Virus record (IMG/VR): IMGVR_UViG_3300044957_000733
Span: 1 to 42,353 of that record
DNA length: 42,353 bases
From: a virus
Direction: 5' to 3' (one strand)
The stretch's first letter is position 1; the number at the start of each line of letters is the position of its first letter. The position numbers and the translations under genes were made by a program. Below, piece by piece: positions 30,465 to 39,821 of the stretch. The notes under the pieces were generated by a model that did not search any database, had not been told where the DNA came from, and was given only the letters and a program-made list of their open reading frames with translations.

Positions 30465-31009
30465 AAAGCAATTCCACTAATAGTGGTTATATCATAGATA
30501 GTATACTTGAAACTTACGTCTGCTGTAAAGTATTGAATATCTGTATCAGTTGCATCAAAAGATAGTGTAGATAGTGAATAAGGAAATAAATCTTTAAAGG
30601 TTACATTAAATTTTGCAATAAAATTACTGCTTAAAATTTGCAAAGTTCCATCAGAATATATGTTCATTAATTTTTTCTCGTATTTTGAATTTACAATACC
30701 ATTATTTTGAAAGTTATAAATTTCTTCTAAACTTTCTGGGTATCCAAGACCACGAATCCAATTTTGCAATTCCATATAATTTTCAAGATTTTCATCAACT
30801 AAAAATCTTAAATTTAAATCTCCAAATATAATTTTATCTCCTGGAATATCAATATCTTTTAGATAAGAAGGTTGTATTGAAACACCTAAAGTTAAATCTG
30901 GTATATTTGCTTGATTGCAGAAAAAAGCAACTTTTGGACTTCTTTTAAGTAAAAATTTAAAACCTGTTGGTGAAAGAAAATTTCTATTTTCTATTTGGTT
31001 GACTGACAT
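30461..31009 (-). CDS. Second tail-tube-like virion protein
   Basis: The 182-residue product starts MSVNQIENRNFLSPTGFKFL. It shows the tail-tube superfamily order: a first strand FKFLLKRSPKVAFF, a QANIPDLTLG loop, a strand with IPGDKIIFGDLNLRFLVDE, an amphipathic helix (MELQNWIRGLG), then FKDLFPYSLSTLSFDATD and a final YKTIYDI-like strand. The gp19 protein of this window has the same order (GDRTYDTWSITVINDTD, MEDWMQHIG, FEDIFPTNISAIDLSF). It could be a tube-initiator or terminator protein (for example like gp54 or gp3) or a second tube form. It follows the gp23 terminator and is coupled to uvsY. Confidence 0.6.
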   Translation of the reverse strand: MSVNQIENRNFLSPTGFKFLLKRSPKVAFFCNQANIPDLTLGVSIQPSYLKDIDIPGDKIIFGDLNLRFLVDENLENYMELQNWIRGLGYPESLEEIYNFQNNGIVNSKYEKKLMNIYSDGTLQILSSNFIAKFNVTFKDLFPYSLSTLSFDATDTDIQYFTADVSFKYTIYDITTISGIAL

Positions 31010-31027
31010 TTTTTTAAATATTTAGAT

Positions 31028-31055
31028 AAAAAAAGAGGGTCTTAAGAGACCCTCT
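31028..31055 (-). terminator. Strong intrinsic terminator of gp23
   Basis: An 8-bp GC-rich stem (31034-31041 with 31048-31055) with a six-base loop is followed by seven U residues on the minus strand. It ends the capsid transcript, which is expected to be very abundant. Confidence 0.88.
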
Positions 31056-31076
31056 CAATAAACTTTGTGAGAAAAC

Positions 31077-32507
31077 TCACATTAGATTTTTTACAGCAAC
31101 TCTTCTATAGTAGCGGTTAGCATTCACTAAAAGTCTTCCAAGTCCTTGAGTAGTGCCTTCAGCAAATGGATTTGCAACAAGTCCATAGCGAGTCTTAAAT
31201 CCAATTTTTGGTTGGAATGAATTCTCACCAACGGCACGAACCATTTGAAGAGGAACATAAGGGCAATAGAACAGTCCAGCATCATAAGGTGAAGAACCCT
31301 TGTAACCAACAATATAATATTGATTACCAGGAGTAGCATTACCTGAGGTTAGGTTTGCTGCATATGGATCAATATAAACACGATACTTACCTTGAAGAAC
31401 ACCAGCAAAGGTGTTACCAGTATCGTCAACATTGAGATTGGCATTAAGTGCAGGAGTGTAGTCAAGAACACCAGCCATAGTCAGTGCTGAAGCAACGTCA
31501 GCAGAGCACATGATGATATTACCCTTTCCACGACGAGTTCTTTGTGCGATTGCATTAGCATCACGCTCAATTTGGAATAGAAGTCCTTTGAACTTCTCAA
31601 CTGACCAACGACCATTGGAATCAACATCAAGGTCAAATATACCTGCAGTAGCAACGTTCTGAACAGCACCTTGCTCAGCTACCTTATAAATGGTTCTGAT
31701 AACCTCACGATTGATTTCAGCAAGAATCTCTGTTGAGAGAATATTTGCTAATTCTGCTTCGGCATTTAGACCGTGAATTGCCTTGAGATCTTGAGCAAGT
31801 TCTAATGAATACTCAGCTTTCAGTGCTCTGGATTTTGCAGTTACAGTGACTTTCTCGATTGAAAATGCCATCTGGTTAAATGCATCAGCACCAGTGCCAT
31901 CAAGGTTTTCTGCATCTCCCGTTGCCATTCCCTGACCTACGTTGTAGGCAGTGGAAGTTGCAGTGCCAACAGGGTTAAGAACTGAAGGGTTGGTTCCACT
32001 TTGAGCAGTAGTACCAATACCAGCAGCAGTATCACTGAATCCTGCAGTTTCATCAAGACCTGCATCTTGACCAGAGAATGCAGAATCTACTTCGTTGTAG
32101 AATGCCTCAGTACCACTCTGATTGATATAACGTGAGCGCATTGCAAAAATAAGTCCAGTAGGACCACTCATTGGTTGTACGCCAGCAAGATCATAAGCAA
32201 CCAGATTAGGCATTGAACGTCTAATTAATGAAATTAGAACGGGATCGAAACCAGCAGTAGGACCAGCAGCAGCTGCACTGCCACCGAATCCTCCACTAGC
32301 ACCAGCAGCATTACCGCTGTTGGTTGGAGATTCCATCAACATTGACAATGAACCATTGTCGAATGAAGACTGCTCTCTTAAAAATCTTTCTTGATTTTCT
32401 AACAGGACAGCAGTTACTGCTCTACGATGCGAATCTTTGATTGATTCAAGACCCTCATAGTTGAGTAGAGGAGCCCACTTTTCCTGCAGATGTTCTGATT
32501 GAAACAT
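31077..32507 (-). CDS. gp23: Major capsid protein gp23
   Basis: The 476-residue capsid subunit has an N-terminal scaffold-like part (1-60, with HRRAVTAVLLENQERFLRE), a Gly/Ala-rich segment, then the HK97-fold core (MPNLVAYDLAGVQPMSGPTG at about 103-122). In T4 gp23 the protease gp21 removes the first 65 residues after a glutamate. The equivalent site here may be LME at E59 before SPTN. AAAGGT stands 9 nt before the ATG. There is no clear late promoter directly upstream, so expression may come from the gp22 promoter. The terminator follows. Confidence 0.96.
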   Translation of the reverse strand: MFQSEHLQEKWAPLLNYEGLESIKDSHRRAVTAVLLENQERFLREQSSFDNGSLSMLMESPTNSGNAAGASGGFGGSAAAAGPTAGFDPVLISLIRRSMPNLVAYDLAGVQPMSGPTGLIFAMRSRYINQSGTEAFYNEVDSAFSGQDAGLDETAGFSDTAAGIGTTAQSGTNPSVLNPVGTATSTAYNVGQGMATGDAENLDGTGADAFNQMAFSIEKVTVTAKSRALKAEYSLELAQDLKAIHGLNAEAELANILSTEILAEINREVIRTIYKVAEQGAVQNVATAGIFDLDVDSNGRWSVEKFKGLLFQIERDANAIAQRTRRGKGNIIMCSADVASALTMAGVLDYTPALNANLNVDDTGNTFAGVLQGKYRVYIDPYAANLTSGNATPGNQYYIVGYKGSSPYDAGLFYCPYVPLQMVRAVGENSFQPKIGFKTRYGLVANPFAEGTTQGLGRLLVNANRYYRRVAVKNLM

Positions 32508-32559
32508 TTGCGTTTACCTTTAGTGTGTTTGTTTACGTTTGATTTAATATTGAATTCAA

Positions 32560-33714
32560 TTATTTACTGAATCTTGAAAGAGTGTTCAGGTAAGATGCCA
32601 TTGTTCCTGAAATAGATTCAGGTGAACTATCTATTCCTTCTGACAAATTTTCAGTTTGAGACCTTGAACTTCTATATGATGGAAAATATGATTCTCTCAA
32701 AGTCTCTAATTTTTCACGATATTCTGATTCACTTTCAAACTCAACACTTTCGGCAAGTGAAGCGAGCTTATCTTTCTGAGTAGCAGCAAGACCACTCGAA
32801 ACTTGTTCAAAGATTCCGTCAGCAACCGACTCTGAGAGACGTTTGTTTAGGAAAACATTTTTCTCAATTTGCTCGTTGAGTTTTGTTTCCATTTCATCAA
32901 GTTTTTCTACCATACTATCTAGAACATCATATTTATCTTCAGGGATTTCTACATAATGATTTTCAAAAAGATTCTTCATTCCTTGAATGAAGGACTCTGT
33001 AAGTTCTGCCTTAAGTCCTTGCTCGATTGCAAGGTAGTTTTCGGTAAACCATTCATCAGCAACATATTCTAGATAAGAATCTACACGCTCGTTGAGTTCA
33101 GTTTTAATTTCTTCAATCTCCTCAACAAGTGCTCTTGCATATTGCTCTTCAATAGATTCTTTGATTTCACTAACCTTGGATCTAAGAGCAGCTTCAAAAA
33201 TGGTTCTTGCCTTTATCTGAAACTCTTCTGAAAGTTCTTCACCTTCTAGAAGAGCATTTACATCTTCTTCAATATCAAAATCTTCTTTCATATCTTCTTC
33301 ATCTTCTTTATCCCCTTCCTCGTCTTCATCTTTTTCCTTCTTCTTGCCTTTTTTGTGATTTTTATCTTCATCTTCATCTTCTTTATCGTTTTTTGCATCT
33401 TCGAGATGTTCTTTTTCATCATCATTTTCGTAGTCTTCTTTCACTTCTTTCATTGCATCAGCAGTACTTGCTTCTTTGTTTACAACATCTCTCACTTGTT
33501 TGAGTGTTACACCAGGAGTTTTGAGTTTAGCTGAATCATCATCTGACTTATAATTTTCTGGAGTAGGACCACCAAGGTCCTCCCAACTTCCAGTTTGACC
33601 TGGAGTGCTTCCAGATAATGATTTCATTGCATCTGCTGCTTGAGCATTAGAATTTACAGAAGTTTTGGATTGCTTAGTGCCTACTTCCATTTCTTGTAGA
33701 TCTCCACGAGACAT
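32560..33714 (-). CDS. gp22: Prohead scaffold (core) protein gp22
   Basis: The 384-residue protein is the internal scaffold around which gp23 assembles; gp21 degrades it in T4. The N-terminal half is highly charged, with an extreme Glu/Asp/Lys region (about 105-150). The C-terminal half is helical and coiled-coil-like (LNEQIEKNVFLNKRLSES near 280). Cyanophage gp22 typically has this long charged middle. A TATAAATA late promoter lies 37 nt upstream, and GGAGAG stands 7 nt before the ATG. Confidence 0.9.
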   Translation of the reverse strand: MSRGDLQEMEVGTKQSKTSVNSNAQAADAMKSLSGSTPGQTGSWEDLGGPTPENYKSDDDSAKLKTPGVTLKQVRDVVNKEASTADAMKEVKEDYENDDEKEHLEDAKNDKEDEDEDKNHKKGKKKEKDEDEEGDKEDEEDMKEDFDIEEDVNALLEGEELSEEFQIKARTIFEAALRSKVSEIKESIEEQYARALVEEIEEIKTELNERVDSYLEYVADEWFTENYLAIEQGLKAELTESFIQGMKNLFENHYVEIPEDKYDVLDSMVEKLDEMETKLNEQIEKNVFLNKRLSESVADGIFEQVSSGLAATQKDKLASLAESVEFESESEYREKLETLRESYFPSYRSSRSQTENLSEGIDSSPESISGTMASYLNTLSRFSK

Positions 33715-33750
33715 TTGAACTCTCCGATTTACCTTTATTAAATCTATATT

Positions 33751-33758
33751 TATTTATA
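33751..33758 (-). promoter_or_regulatory. Late promoter TATAAATA of gp22-gp23
   Basis: Perfect TATAAATA on the minus strand, 37 nt upstream of the gp22 ATG. It extends as TATAAATAAATATAG, so shifted copies are possible. Confidence 0.72.
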
Positions 33759-33760
33759 AT

Positions 33761-34411
33761 TTAAATATTTGCAAGAAAATCATTAAATAATTCTAATTTC
33801 TTTTCTTCCAATCTTTTTTGATCAACTAAAGTATTAATTCTTCTTTGTGTTTTTGTCATAATCTGTTCTCTTAAGATTCCATCGGACCACACCCACTCTT
33901 TTCCTTCCATAATTCCTTGAACAAATGCATCAGGTGCAGAAGGATCTGCAACAATATCAGCAGCAGTTGCTAACATAAAATCTTCACCAACTTCATTATA
34001 ACCATCACGATTTCTTGTAACAGAACCTATTCCACGAGAGGAAACACCAAGAGTTACACCAGAATTTAAAAGTGCCTCGGCAATTTTACCCATTGGAGTG
34101 GGAAGAATTTGTGCCTTACCGATAAAATTATTTCCTTCTGGAAAAAGAGAAATGATTTTATGAGAAACACGATCAAGATTTACTGTAGGCCCATCTGGAT
34201 GACCAAGTTCTCCAAGAGCACGACCTTTATTGACATATTGTTCATTATATCTCTTAACTTCTCTTTCCACAATCGATCTTCGATATAATCTATTATTACG
34301 ATTAGGTTGTTCAGTTTGAAGAAAAGGGCCTTGAATAAACAAAGTCTTTTTTCCATTTACTGTTTCAGTAAGAACCTCTACGGATTCAACTTCTTCGGTA
34401 ATAAGTTTCAT
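33761..34411 (-). CDS. gp21: Prohead maturation protease gp21
   Basis: The 216-residue serine protease processes core and capsid proteins. The family blocks are present: NRNNRLYRRSIVEREVKRY, then RALGELGHPDGP (the histidine of HP is the probable catalytic one), and GVTLGVSSRGIGSV with the serine. The start is the ATG at 34411 (MKLITEEVESVEVL), 1 nt after the stop of the upstream gene. The ATG at 34423 would overlap by 11 nt. Its presence gives meaning to the capsid-leader proteins found elsewhere in the window. Confidence 0.93.
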   Translation of the reverse strand: MKLITEEVESVEVLTETVNGKKTLFIQGPFLQTEQPNRNNRLYRRSIVEREVKRYNEQYVNKGRALGELGHPDGPTVNLDRVSHKIISLFPEGNNFIGKAQILPTPMGKIAEALLNSGVTLGVSSRGIGSVTRNRDGYNEVGEDFMLATAADIVADPSAPDAFVQGIMEGKEWVWSDGILREQIMTKTQRRINTLVDQKRLEEKKLELFNDFLANI

Positions 34412-34412
34412 T

Positions 34413-34967
34413 TTATGCTTCATTAGTAATTTGTACTTGTTGATAATATAAGACTCCAGTTGATCCAGTAGAACCTACAGCACCAAGTTTTTGTGAAACT
34501 CTTAATGTTGCATCAGCAGAGGAAAATGCAGTCACAATACCACTTGAGTTATAAGATACAATAATTCGACTCTGATGATATCCATTTATACCACTACTTG
34601 TATTCACAGACGTAACTGCCTGATGAGTAAAATCATAATAAGACTGATCAGATGCACTTAAAGTTACATAATCACCAATACCAAATGGAGATTGTGTTCC
34701 CTCTGCAAAATCTATGATTGTAGTTATTCCTGTTGTAATACCAACAACTCTATTTGATGCCTTGGTGAGAGAAAGAGTTACTGATTCACCAGAAGGAACA
34801 TAATAATCTGAAGAAGATGCTGTTGGACTTGATCCAATTGCAATATGTGCTGCACCACCAACGGCAACAACTCTCAAAGTATCTGATTGTACTGAAAATG
34901 GAGATGATGTTGTTGCGGTACCTGTAAACGAAAATGATGAACCTGCTCCAACTGGTCTATGCGTCAT
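34413..34967 (-). CDS. Virion structural protein between gp67 and gp21
   Basis: The 184-residue product starts MTHRPVGAGSSFSFTGTATT. It is rich in Ser, Thr, Gly and Val and reads as an all-beta protein: TLRVVAVGGAAHIAIGSSP, then SDYYVPSGESVTL and a RIIVSYNSSG strand near the end. This start and composition are those of a conserved virion protein in the same place in T4-like cyanophages. An AATAAATA late promoter lies 29 nt upstream. It might decorate the head, but this is not shown. Confidence 0.65.
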   Translation of the reverse strand: MTHRPVGAGSSFSFTGTATTSSPFSVQSDTLRVVAVGGAAHIAIGSSPTASSSDYYVPSGESVTLSLTKASNRVVGITTGITTIIDFAEGTQSPFGIGDYVTLSASDQSYYDFTHQAVTSVNTSSGINGYHQSRIIVSYNSSGIVTAFSSADATLRVSQKLGAVGSTGSTGVLYYQQVQITNEA

Positions 34968-34995
34968 TAATTTTTTTTATAATACACCTATCGAT

Positions 34996-35003
34996 TATTT
35001 ATT
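34996..35003 (-). promoter_or_regulatory. Late promoter AATAAATA
   Basis: AATAAATA on the minus strand, 29 nt upstream of the ATG at 34967. Confidence 0.55.
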
Positions 35004-35033
35004 ACTTTACAAATTCATAGTATAAATTTTACT

Positions 35034-35225
35034 TTATTCTTCATCTTCTTCGTATTCTGTATCATCTTCATTTCCCTCTTCATCAAAAATTGAAGATGCT
35101 ACCATTGGTCTAAATATATCTAATCTTTCTGTGGATTTTGCAAAAAGTAAATCTTTGATTTTATCGCTAATTTGAGATGGCGATTCATCAGTAATAATCA
35201 TATCCATCAGTTCATCCATATCCAT
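35034..35225 (-). CDS. gp67: Prohead core protein gp67-like
   Basis: The 63-residue product starts MDMDELMDMIITDESPSQIS and ends in an acidic tail (EEGNEDDTEYEEDEE). T4 gp67 has 80 residues, an N-terminal helix (MEGLIEAI), a central AAR-containing helix and an acidic tail; the present protein shows the same three parts (SDKIKDLLFAKSTERLDIFR centre). It lies between gp20 and gp21 as gp67 does in T4. Two overlapping late promoters are upstream. Confidence 0.75.
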   Translation of the reverse strand: MDMDELMDMIITDESPSQISDKIKDLLFAKSTERLDIFRPMVASSIFDEEGNEDDTEYEEDEE

Positions 35226-35250
35226 ATTTGTGATCCATTAATTACTTGTG

Positions 35251-35264
35251 TATTTATATTTATA
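35251..35264 (-). promoter_or_regulatory. Two overlapping late promoters TATAAATA
   Basis: Two TATAAATA copies overlap by two bases on the minus strand (35257-35264 and 35251-35258). They lie 26-32 nt upstream of the gp67 ATG and overlap the gp20 stop codon. Confidence 0.7.
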
Positions 35265-36945
35265 TCTCTCCTCCCTTAGGAATTTCTGCAATTTTTCCAT
35301 CTGCAACTGTTACATCGCCTTGTTTATCAATATTAGGTTCCATTACTGGTTGTCCTAAATTCATTTGAGATGTTTGATCTAATGGAAGATCAGTCTGTGA
35401 ATCAATTGGTTGATTTGGATCTGGAATAATTCCATTTTCAATTTCTTTTTTGATAATTGAATCTTGCTCAATAATTTCAACATCAGTTTGACGAAGAATT
35501 TTACGTCTTATATAATCTTGAGAGAAATATTTACCAACATAAGGTTCAGCAACTTGTACCATATTTAATCTTTCGTTCAATAATTCTGCATCCTTAAGTT
35601 CTGCAAAGTGATTATCATATAAAAAATCATATTGTATATGTTCACTCATTGATTCCCAATCCTCTGGAGTGATAATATTTTTAAGAATCAATTGAGTTTT
35701 TAACATATCATTAAACATATATGAGAACCTTTTTCTCAATCTACCAACAAACTTACTAAACTTAACTTCATCACGAAGAATTTCCGAAGATCGACCAAGA
35801 TTAAATCCTCCCTGTCCATCCATTCTCGATGGAGGAATATTTAAAGAACGATAAAGTTTTTTCTTAAAGTATTCAATATCTGTGATTTCACCAAGATTTT
35901 GGCCACCAGGAAGAGTTGTGATTTCAGTTCCTCTTCCACCCTCTCTTCGTGGTAACCAAAAATCTTCCATCATTGACATCATTTTTTTATCATCACGAAT
36001 TTCTCCAGTATTCGCATCATATACAAGTTTATTACGATATCTCATCATCACATCACGGAGATATTGTTCTGCTTTTACTTTAGGAAGATTTCCAACATCA
36101 ATATAAAATATTCTTCTTTCTGGTGCTCTTGAAAGACGGTAAATTACCAAAGAATCTTCAATCATACGAAGTTGATTAAGAGACTTAATTGCCTTATGAA
36201 GATATGAAAGAGTTGATCCCTTATTACGATCTACAAGACCAGAAGTGCAATATGTAATTGAATCTCTGGTCATTTTAATTCCTGCCTCACCACCCAATGC
36301 CGATGGATTGCCTGTGGGATAAGACATTTTAGGGTTATAAATAAAATATTCTTCAATCTCAGGAAATTCATATTCCATTGGATTGCGACTATTTGCATTT
36401 GCTAATCTATATCTTTTATTAAAATCTGTGGTTTTCTTTTGTTGCCTTATATAACGCATTTTTATTGCGTCAATATATCTTAATTCTTGTATTCCTTCTT
36501 CTGATTTTTTTAAGTCTATTATCTTATGATAATAAAGTCTTCCATCAATATACCAATTTCTATAAATTTCGTGAGATTTTCTATCAAAATCTAATAAGTT
36601 AAGAATATTTTTAAATTCTTCTCTAATTCTTTTTTTAATACCATCGCTGGCATTTAAGTTTGAAAGTTCAATTTCTACTGGACTATCGTTTGTGTCAGAT
36701 ACAATTGCCTCACTTACAATATCTTCAATAGCACTGTCACATTCTGGATGAAGTGCCATTTCACGGTACCTTTTAATTAAATCAAATTCAGTTCGGTAAA
36801 CACCTTCTATATCTATATAAGAGCCGAAAAATCCACTGCTCAAATAAAAATCAGATCCGTCTTCGCTATTTGGAGGAATTGGTGATACAACGGATGGTGA
36901 TATTAATTTTTGGTCTTCAATAGAAAAACCAAATAATTTTGCCAT
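35260..36945 (-). CDS. gp20: Portal vertex protein gp20
   Basis: The 561-residue portal forms the dodecameric ring through which DNA enters. It shows the gp20 features: an N-terminal half with FDLIKRYREMALHPECDSAI and IVSEAIV, a long middle with RLSRAPERRIFYIDVGNLPK and AEQYLRDVMMRYRNKLVYD, then LPGGQNLGEI and SRMDGQGGFNLGRSSEILRDE near 350-400, and a C-terminal helix. The length agrees with T4 gp20 (524). An AATAAATA late promoter lies 25 nt upstream. Confidence 0.97.
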   Translation of the reverse strand: MAKLFGFSIEDQKLISPSVVSPIPPNSEDGSDFYLSSGFFGSYIDIEGVYRTEFDLIKRYREMALHPECDSAIEDIVSEAIVSDTNDSPVEIELSNLNASDGIKKRIREEFKNILNLLDFDRKSHEIYRNWYIDGRLYYHKIIDLKKSEEGIQELRYIDAIKMRYIRQQKKTTDFNKRYRLANANSRNPMEYEFPEIEEYFIYNPKMSYPTGNPSALGGEAGIKMTRDSITYCTSGLVDRNKGSTLSYLHKAIKSLNQLRMIEDSLVIYRLSRAPERRIFYIDVGNLPKVKAEQYLRDVMMRYRNKLVYDANTGEIRDDKKMMSMMEDFWLPRREGGRGTEITTLPGGQNLGEITDIEYFKKKLYRSLNIPPSRMDGQGGFNLGRSSEILRDEVKFSKFVGRLRKRFSYMFNDMLKTQLILKNIITPEDWESMSEHIQYDFLYDNHFAELKDAELLNERLNMVQVAEPYVGKYFSQDYIRRKILRQTDVEIIEQDSIIKKEIENGIIPDPNQPIDSQTDLPLDQTSQMNLGQPVMEPNIDKQGDVTVADGKIAEIPKGGEI

Positions 36946-36969
36946 AATTTAATTAATTTATATTTCTAT

Positions 36970-36977
36970 TATTTATT
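36970..36977 (-). promoter_or_regulatory. Late promoter AATAAATA of gp20
   Basis: AATAAATA on the minus strand, 25 nt upstream of the gp20 ATG. Confidence 0.55.
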
Positions 36978-36984
36978 ATTTGTC

Positions 36985-37554
36985 TTAATCAGACTTGTCA
37001 ACGGGATACCAATAATTTACCTGAAATTCAACTGTAAATTCTTCAATTGCATCTGATGAATCAAAAGAAAGATCAATTGCGGAAATATTAGTTGGAAAAA
37101 TATCTTCAAACTTATACTGTTTTACATCTTTAACACCACTAGTAGAGGTTTGCCTCATAGATGATGAGACTCTAGTTAGTTGAGTCACCGTTGCATTTGC
37201 CATATAATTTTTAGGATCGGTAGCACCACTTGCATCCTTGTACTGACCAATATGTTGCATCCAATCTTCCATAACCTTTCTAATCGCAAAATCGGTGTCA
37301 TTAATTACAGTAATTGACCAAGTATCATAAGTTCTATCTCCAGCAACTTTAAAAATTCTTCCTCGAAAGGGAACATCAATAGATGCGATATTTGATGCAG
37401 GTAAATTAGTTGCCTTACATAAAACCACAAATTTTTCAGGAAGAGTGCCAGCATTAGCAGGAAGACTTCCAAAAGAGACTTCAAATAGATTGGGGCGAGC
37501 ACCACCACCAACCATTGCTGATTTAAAGTCGGAAAGAGTTTTATTTGTTGCCAT
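36985..37554 (-). CDS. gp19: Tail tube protein gp19
   Basis: The 189-residue tube subunit stacks in hexamers inside the sheath. It starts MATNKTLSDFKSAMVGGGAR. It shows NLFEVSFGSLP, LCKATNLPASN, a basic loop FRGRIFKVAGDRTY, WSITVINDTDFAIRK, MEDWMQHIG, and a final FEDIFPTNISAIDLSF to VEFQVNYWYPVD. AGGAG stands 10 nt before the ATG and an AATAAATA late promoter lies 22 nt upstream. The length agrees with cyanophage gp19. A second protein with the same strand order is encoded at 30461-31009. Confidence 0.95.
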   Translation of the reverse strand: MATNKTLSDFKSAMVGGGARPNLFEVSFGSLPANAGTLPEKFVVLCKATNLPASNIASIDVPFRGRIFKVAGDRTYDTWSITVINDTDFAIRKVMEDWMQHIGQYKDASGATDPKNYMANATVTQLTRVSSSMRQTSTSGVKDVKQYKFEDIFPTNISAIDLSFDSSDAIEEFTVEFQVNYWYPVDKSD

Positions 37555-37575
37555 TTTTGGATTCTCCTTTTATTT

Positions 37576-37583
37576 TATTTATT
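37576..37583 (-). promoter_or_regulatory. Late promoter AATAAATA of gp19
   Basis: AATAAATA on the minus strand, 22 nt upstream of the gp19 ATG. Confidence 0.55.
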
Positions 37584-37587
37584 TTAA

Positions 37588-39786
37588 TTAAACAGTTCCA
37601 GCAACTTCTTCAAAACTAACACCTGTGCGAGTTGCAACAAAAGTGAGAGTGACATAATTAATTGACTTCGTCGGCTTAAGAAAGATATCAGCACGAAACT
37701 CATTATTATCAATTACATCAGGAGTATTGTTTGATGTATCACAAACAACCAGAAATCCATAAAGACCTCTTTTTGCCTCCACATCACGAAGAAATGGTTC
37801 AACAATATTCTTAAAGTTTGCCCTGGTGAGTTCGTCATTTAATTCAAAGAGTTGTGCTTGTGCAGTTCTTTCGAGTGCTTGTTCAATTGTGAGGAATAAA
37901 CGACGAACGTTAATTCGATCAAATGCAGATGCATATCCAAGAGCAGTTTTGTCTCCAAAAAGAAGAGTTCCAATTCCAGGTTGAGTTATAATTGAATTGA
38001 TTCTTTGTTGATAAAGTTGATCTCTCTGTGCCTTTGATGGATTATAAGTAAGTTTAACAACATTATTTAAAATTCCTCTTTGCTGACCTGCAGGAGAGAA
38101 CCAAGGAAATGAAACAATATTGGTCCGAGTCATTAGACCTGCAACATCAGCATTGCAAGGAACATAACGAAATTGATTGTTAAATCTATCATAAACATAC
38201 TTATATCCACTATCAAAAATTGCATAAGATGATGATTGAAGTGAGCTAAAGTATTGAATTAGATTCGTTGTTTGAGTAGTTGTATTAGTAATTCCAATCA
38301 AATTTGCTCTGTGAGGTCCAATACAAGCAACACAGTCTGCTCTTGATCCAGCAAGAGAGATTAGAAAATTTGCCTTTGCCTGTGAATCAACTTGATTTAT
38401 AAGGCCTGGGCCCATAATAAGATAATCGAGCTGAATCTCATCTTTATTACTAAAGAGTTGATATGAATCAATCAAGTCTCCAAGAGATGCCTGCATTCCA
38501 CCAGAAGCAGAATAATTAACACCACCACTAAGAGAATATGATTTATTTCCAATTGAATTGAATGTCACTCCTTGTGCATTTTGTCCCCAGAGACCCTGTG
38601 CAGTTGTATATGGAACAAATGAAGTACTAAATCCAATTGCTCTTGGAGAAGTTCCGTGATATGAATCGGTGTAACTTGAAGGGTTTACTCCAGCATAAAT
38701 TTGAGAAGAAAAATCAGCAAGAAATTGCTTGTACCAAATTTTTTGCGGAGAACTCACTGCAGAAATTGAATCAAATGCCTTTGAAAGACTTACAAATTTT
38801 TCAATAATTGTTCCTTGATTTCCAGTTACCGTTCCCAGATCATCAACCACTGCGATATGAAGAGCATCATTTTTACCAGATCTATCAAGTGAATATTGAT
38901 TTGAAATTGGTTTTGGTGCAATCGATTTCCAATAAATTGTCGAATTTGTAAGATCAAGTGTTTGTTGTTGATACCAATCTAAAACTGTAGAGGGAGTAAT
39001 TGGAGAAGATGCCGATGTTCCAGTATTAATTCCTGAATTATTAACAAAGTAAAGAGAACTTGAAGTAAAGTATGATGCAGCAGAAGAATTTTCAGCATAA
39101 TCAATAAAAGTTTCTGTTCCTGCCGATGAAACTCTAGAAACAATTTTTACATCAATGCTACTATTTGAATTTATGGTATCTGTGGTAACACCAGTGATAA
39201 TACCTTTTAGATAGCCAGTAAAAAGTGATGTTGTTCCTGATCCAGCAATTGCAGTCTTTGTTATTGCAGTTGTAACACCAAAACCGATTTGAGCACCAAC
39301 AATTGAAAGATTAGTAGTTCCAATTCCAATTGTTTGATCTGCTAAATTATCAATGAAACAAACTTTTAATCCATTTGCCCAAGATCCTGGATTTTTTGCC
39401 GCATATGTAAAATCAGTTGCGTCTGCATGACTGTTGGTATAGTCATCATAATTTTCAATTTTCAATATAGATGTTGAAGCAATTCCAACTCCAGCATTTG
39501 CATTATTTAAAGTTGGCCCATCAGTTCTTACAACTTTCAAAATTCCACCATATGAAAGATAAGATGATGCACTCATCCAATACTCATATTGAGCATCTGT
39601 TGAAAGTGGTCTACCAAAAACGTTAATTAAATCTTGCTCCGTAGAAATAACGATTGGGTAATCAACCGGACCAATTGGAAATGGGCCTGCAATTACTCCA
39701 ATATTATCTAAAACATTATCTGCTCTTCCTACTGTTAAATCAACCTCTCTGACAAGTACGCCTGGAGATAATTGAGGAGTTGCCAT
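37588..39786 (-). CDS. gp18: Tail sheath protein gp18
   Basis: The 732-residue contractile sheath subunit starts MATPQLSPGVLVREVDLTVG, a standard sheath beginning. Next come IVISTEQDLINVFGRPLST (about 45-63), a large beta-rich variable middle (about 100-420), and the conserved C-terminal part with DRFNNQFRYVPCNADVAGLM, RVNVRRL-type and EPFLRDVEAKRGLYGFLVVCD, ending VSFEEVAGTV. T4 gp18 has 659 residues. GGAG stands 8 nt before the ATG and a GATAAATA late promoter lies 36 nt upstream. Confidence 0.96.
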   Translation of the reverse strand: MATPQLSPGVLVREVDLTVGRADNVLDNIGVIAGPFPIGPVDYPIVISTEQDLINVFGRPLSTDAQYEYWMSASSYLSYGGILKVVRTDGPTLNNANAGVGIASTSILKIENYDDYTNSHADATDFTYAAKNPGSWANGLKVCFIDNLADQTIGIGTTNLSIVGAQIGFGVTTAITKTAIAGSGTTSLFTGYLKGIITGVTTDTINSNSSIDVKIVSRVSSAGTETFIDYAENSSAASYFTSSSLYFVNNSGINTGTSASSPITPSTVLDWYQQQTLDLTNSTIYWKSIAPKPISNQYSLDRSGKNDALHIAVVDDLGTVTGNQGTIIEKFVSLSKAFDSISAVSSPQKIWYKQFLADFSSQIYAGVNPSSYTDSYHGTSPRAIGFSTSFVPYTTAQGLWGQNAQGVTFNSIGNKSYSLSGGVNYSASGGMQASLGDLIDSYQLFSNKDEIQLDYLIMGPGLINQVDSQAKANFLISLAGSRADCVACIGPHRANLIGITNTTTQTTNLIQYFSSLQSSSYAIFDSGYKYVYDRFNNQFRYVPCNADVAGLMTRTNIVSFPWFSPAGQQRGILNNVVKLTYNPSKAQRDQLYQQRINSIITQPGIGTLLFGDKTALGYASAFDRINVRRLFLTIEQALERTAQAQLFELNDELTRANFKNIVEPFLRDVEAKRGLYGFLVVCDTSNNTPDVIDNNEFRADIFLKPTKSINYVTLTFVATRTGVSFEEVAGTV

Positions 39787-39821
39787 TTGATTCTCCGTAA
39801 ATTCTCAGTTTATCTAAAAAA

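Noticed and set aside
32546-32560. Palindrome ATTGAATTCAAT between gp22 and gp23
   Set aside because: AT-rich short palindromes are common here; no U-run or promoter is associated.
33207-33503. Plus-strand open frame rich in Leu and His
   Set aside because: It is the complement of the Glu/Asp/Lys-rich region of gp22; such composition gives long open frames on the other strand. No promoter or ribosome site.
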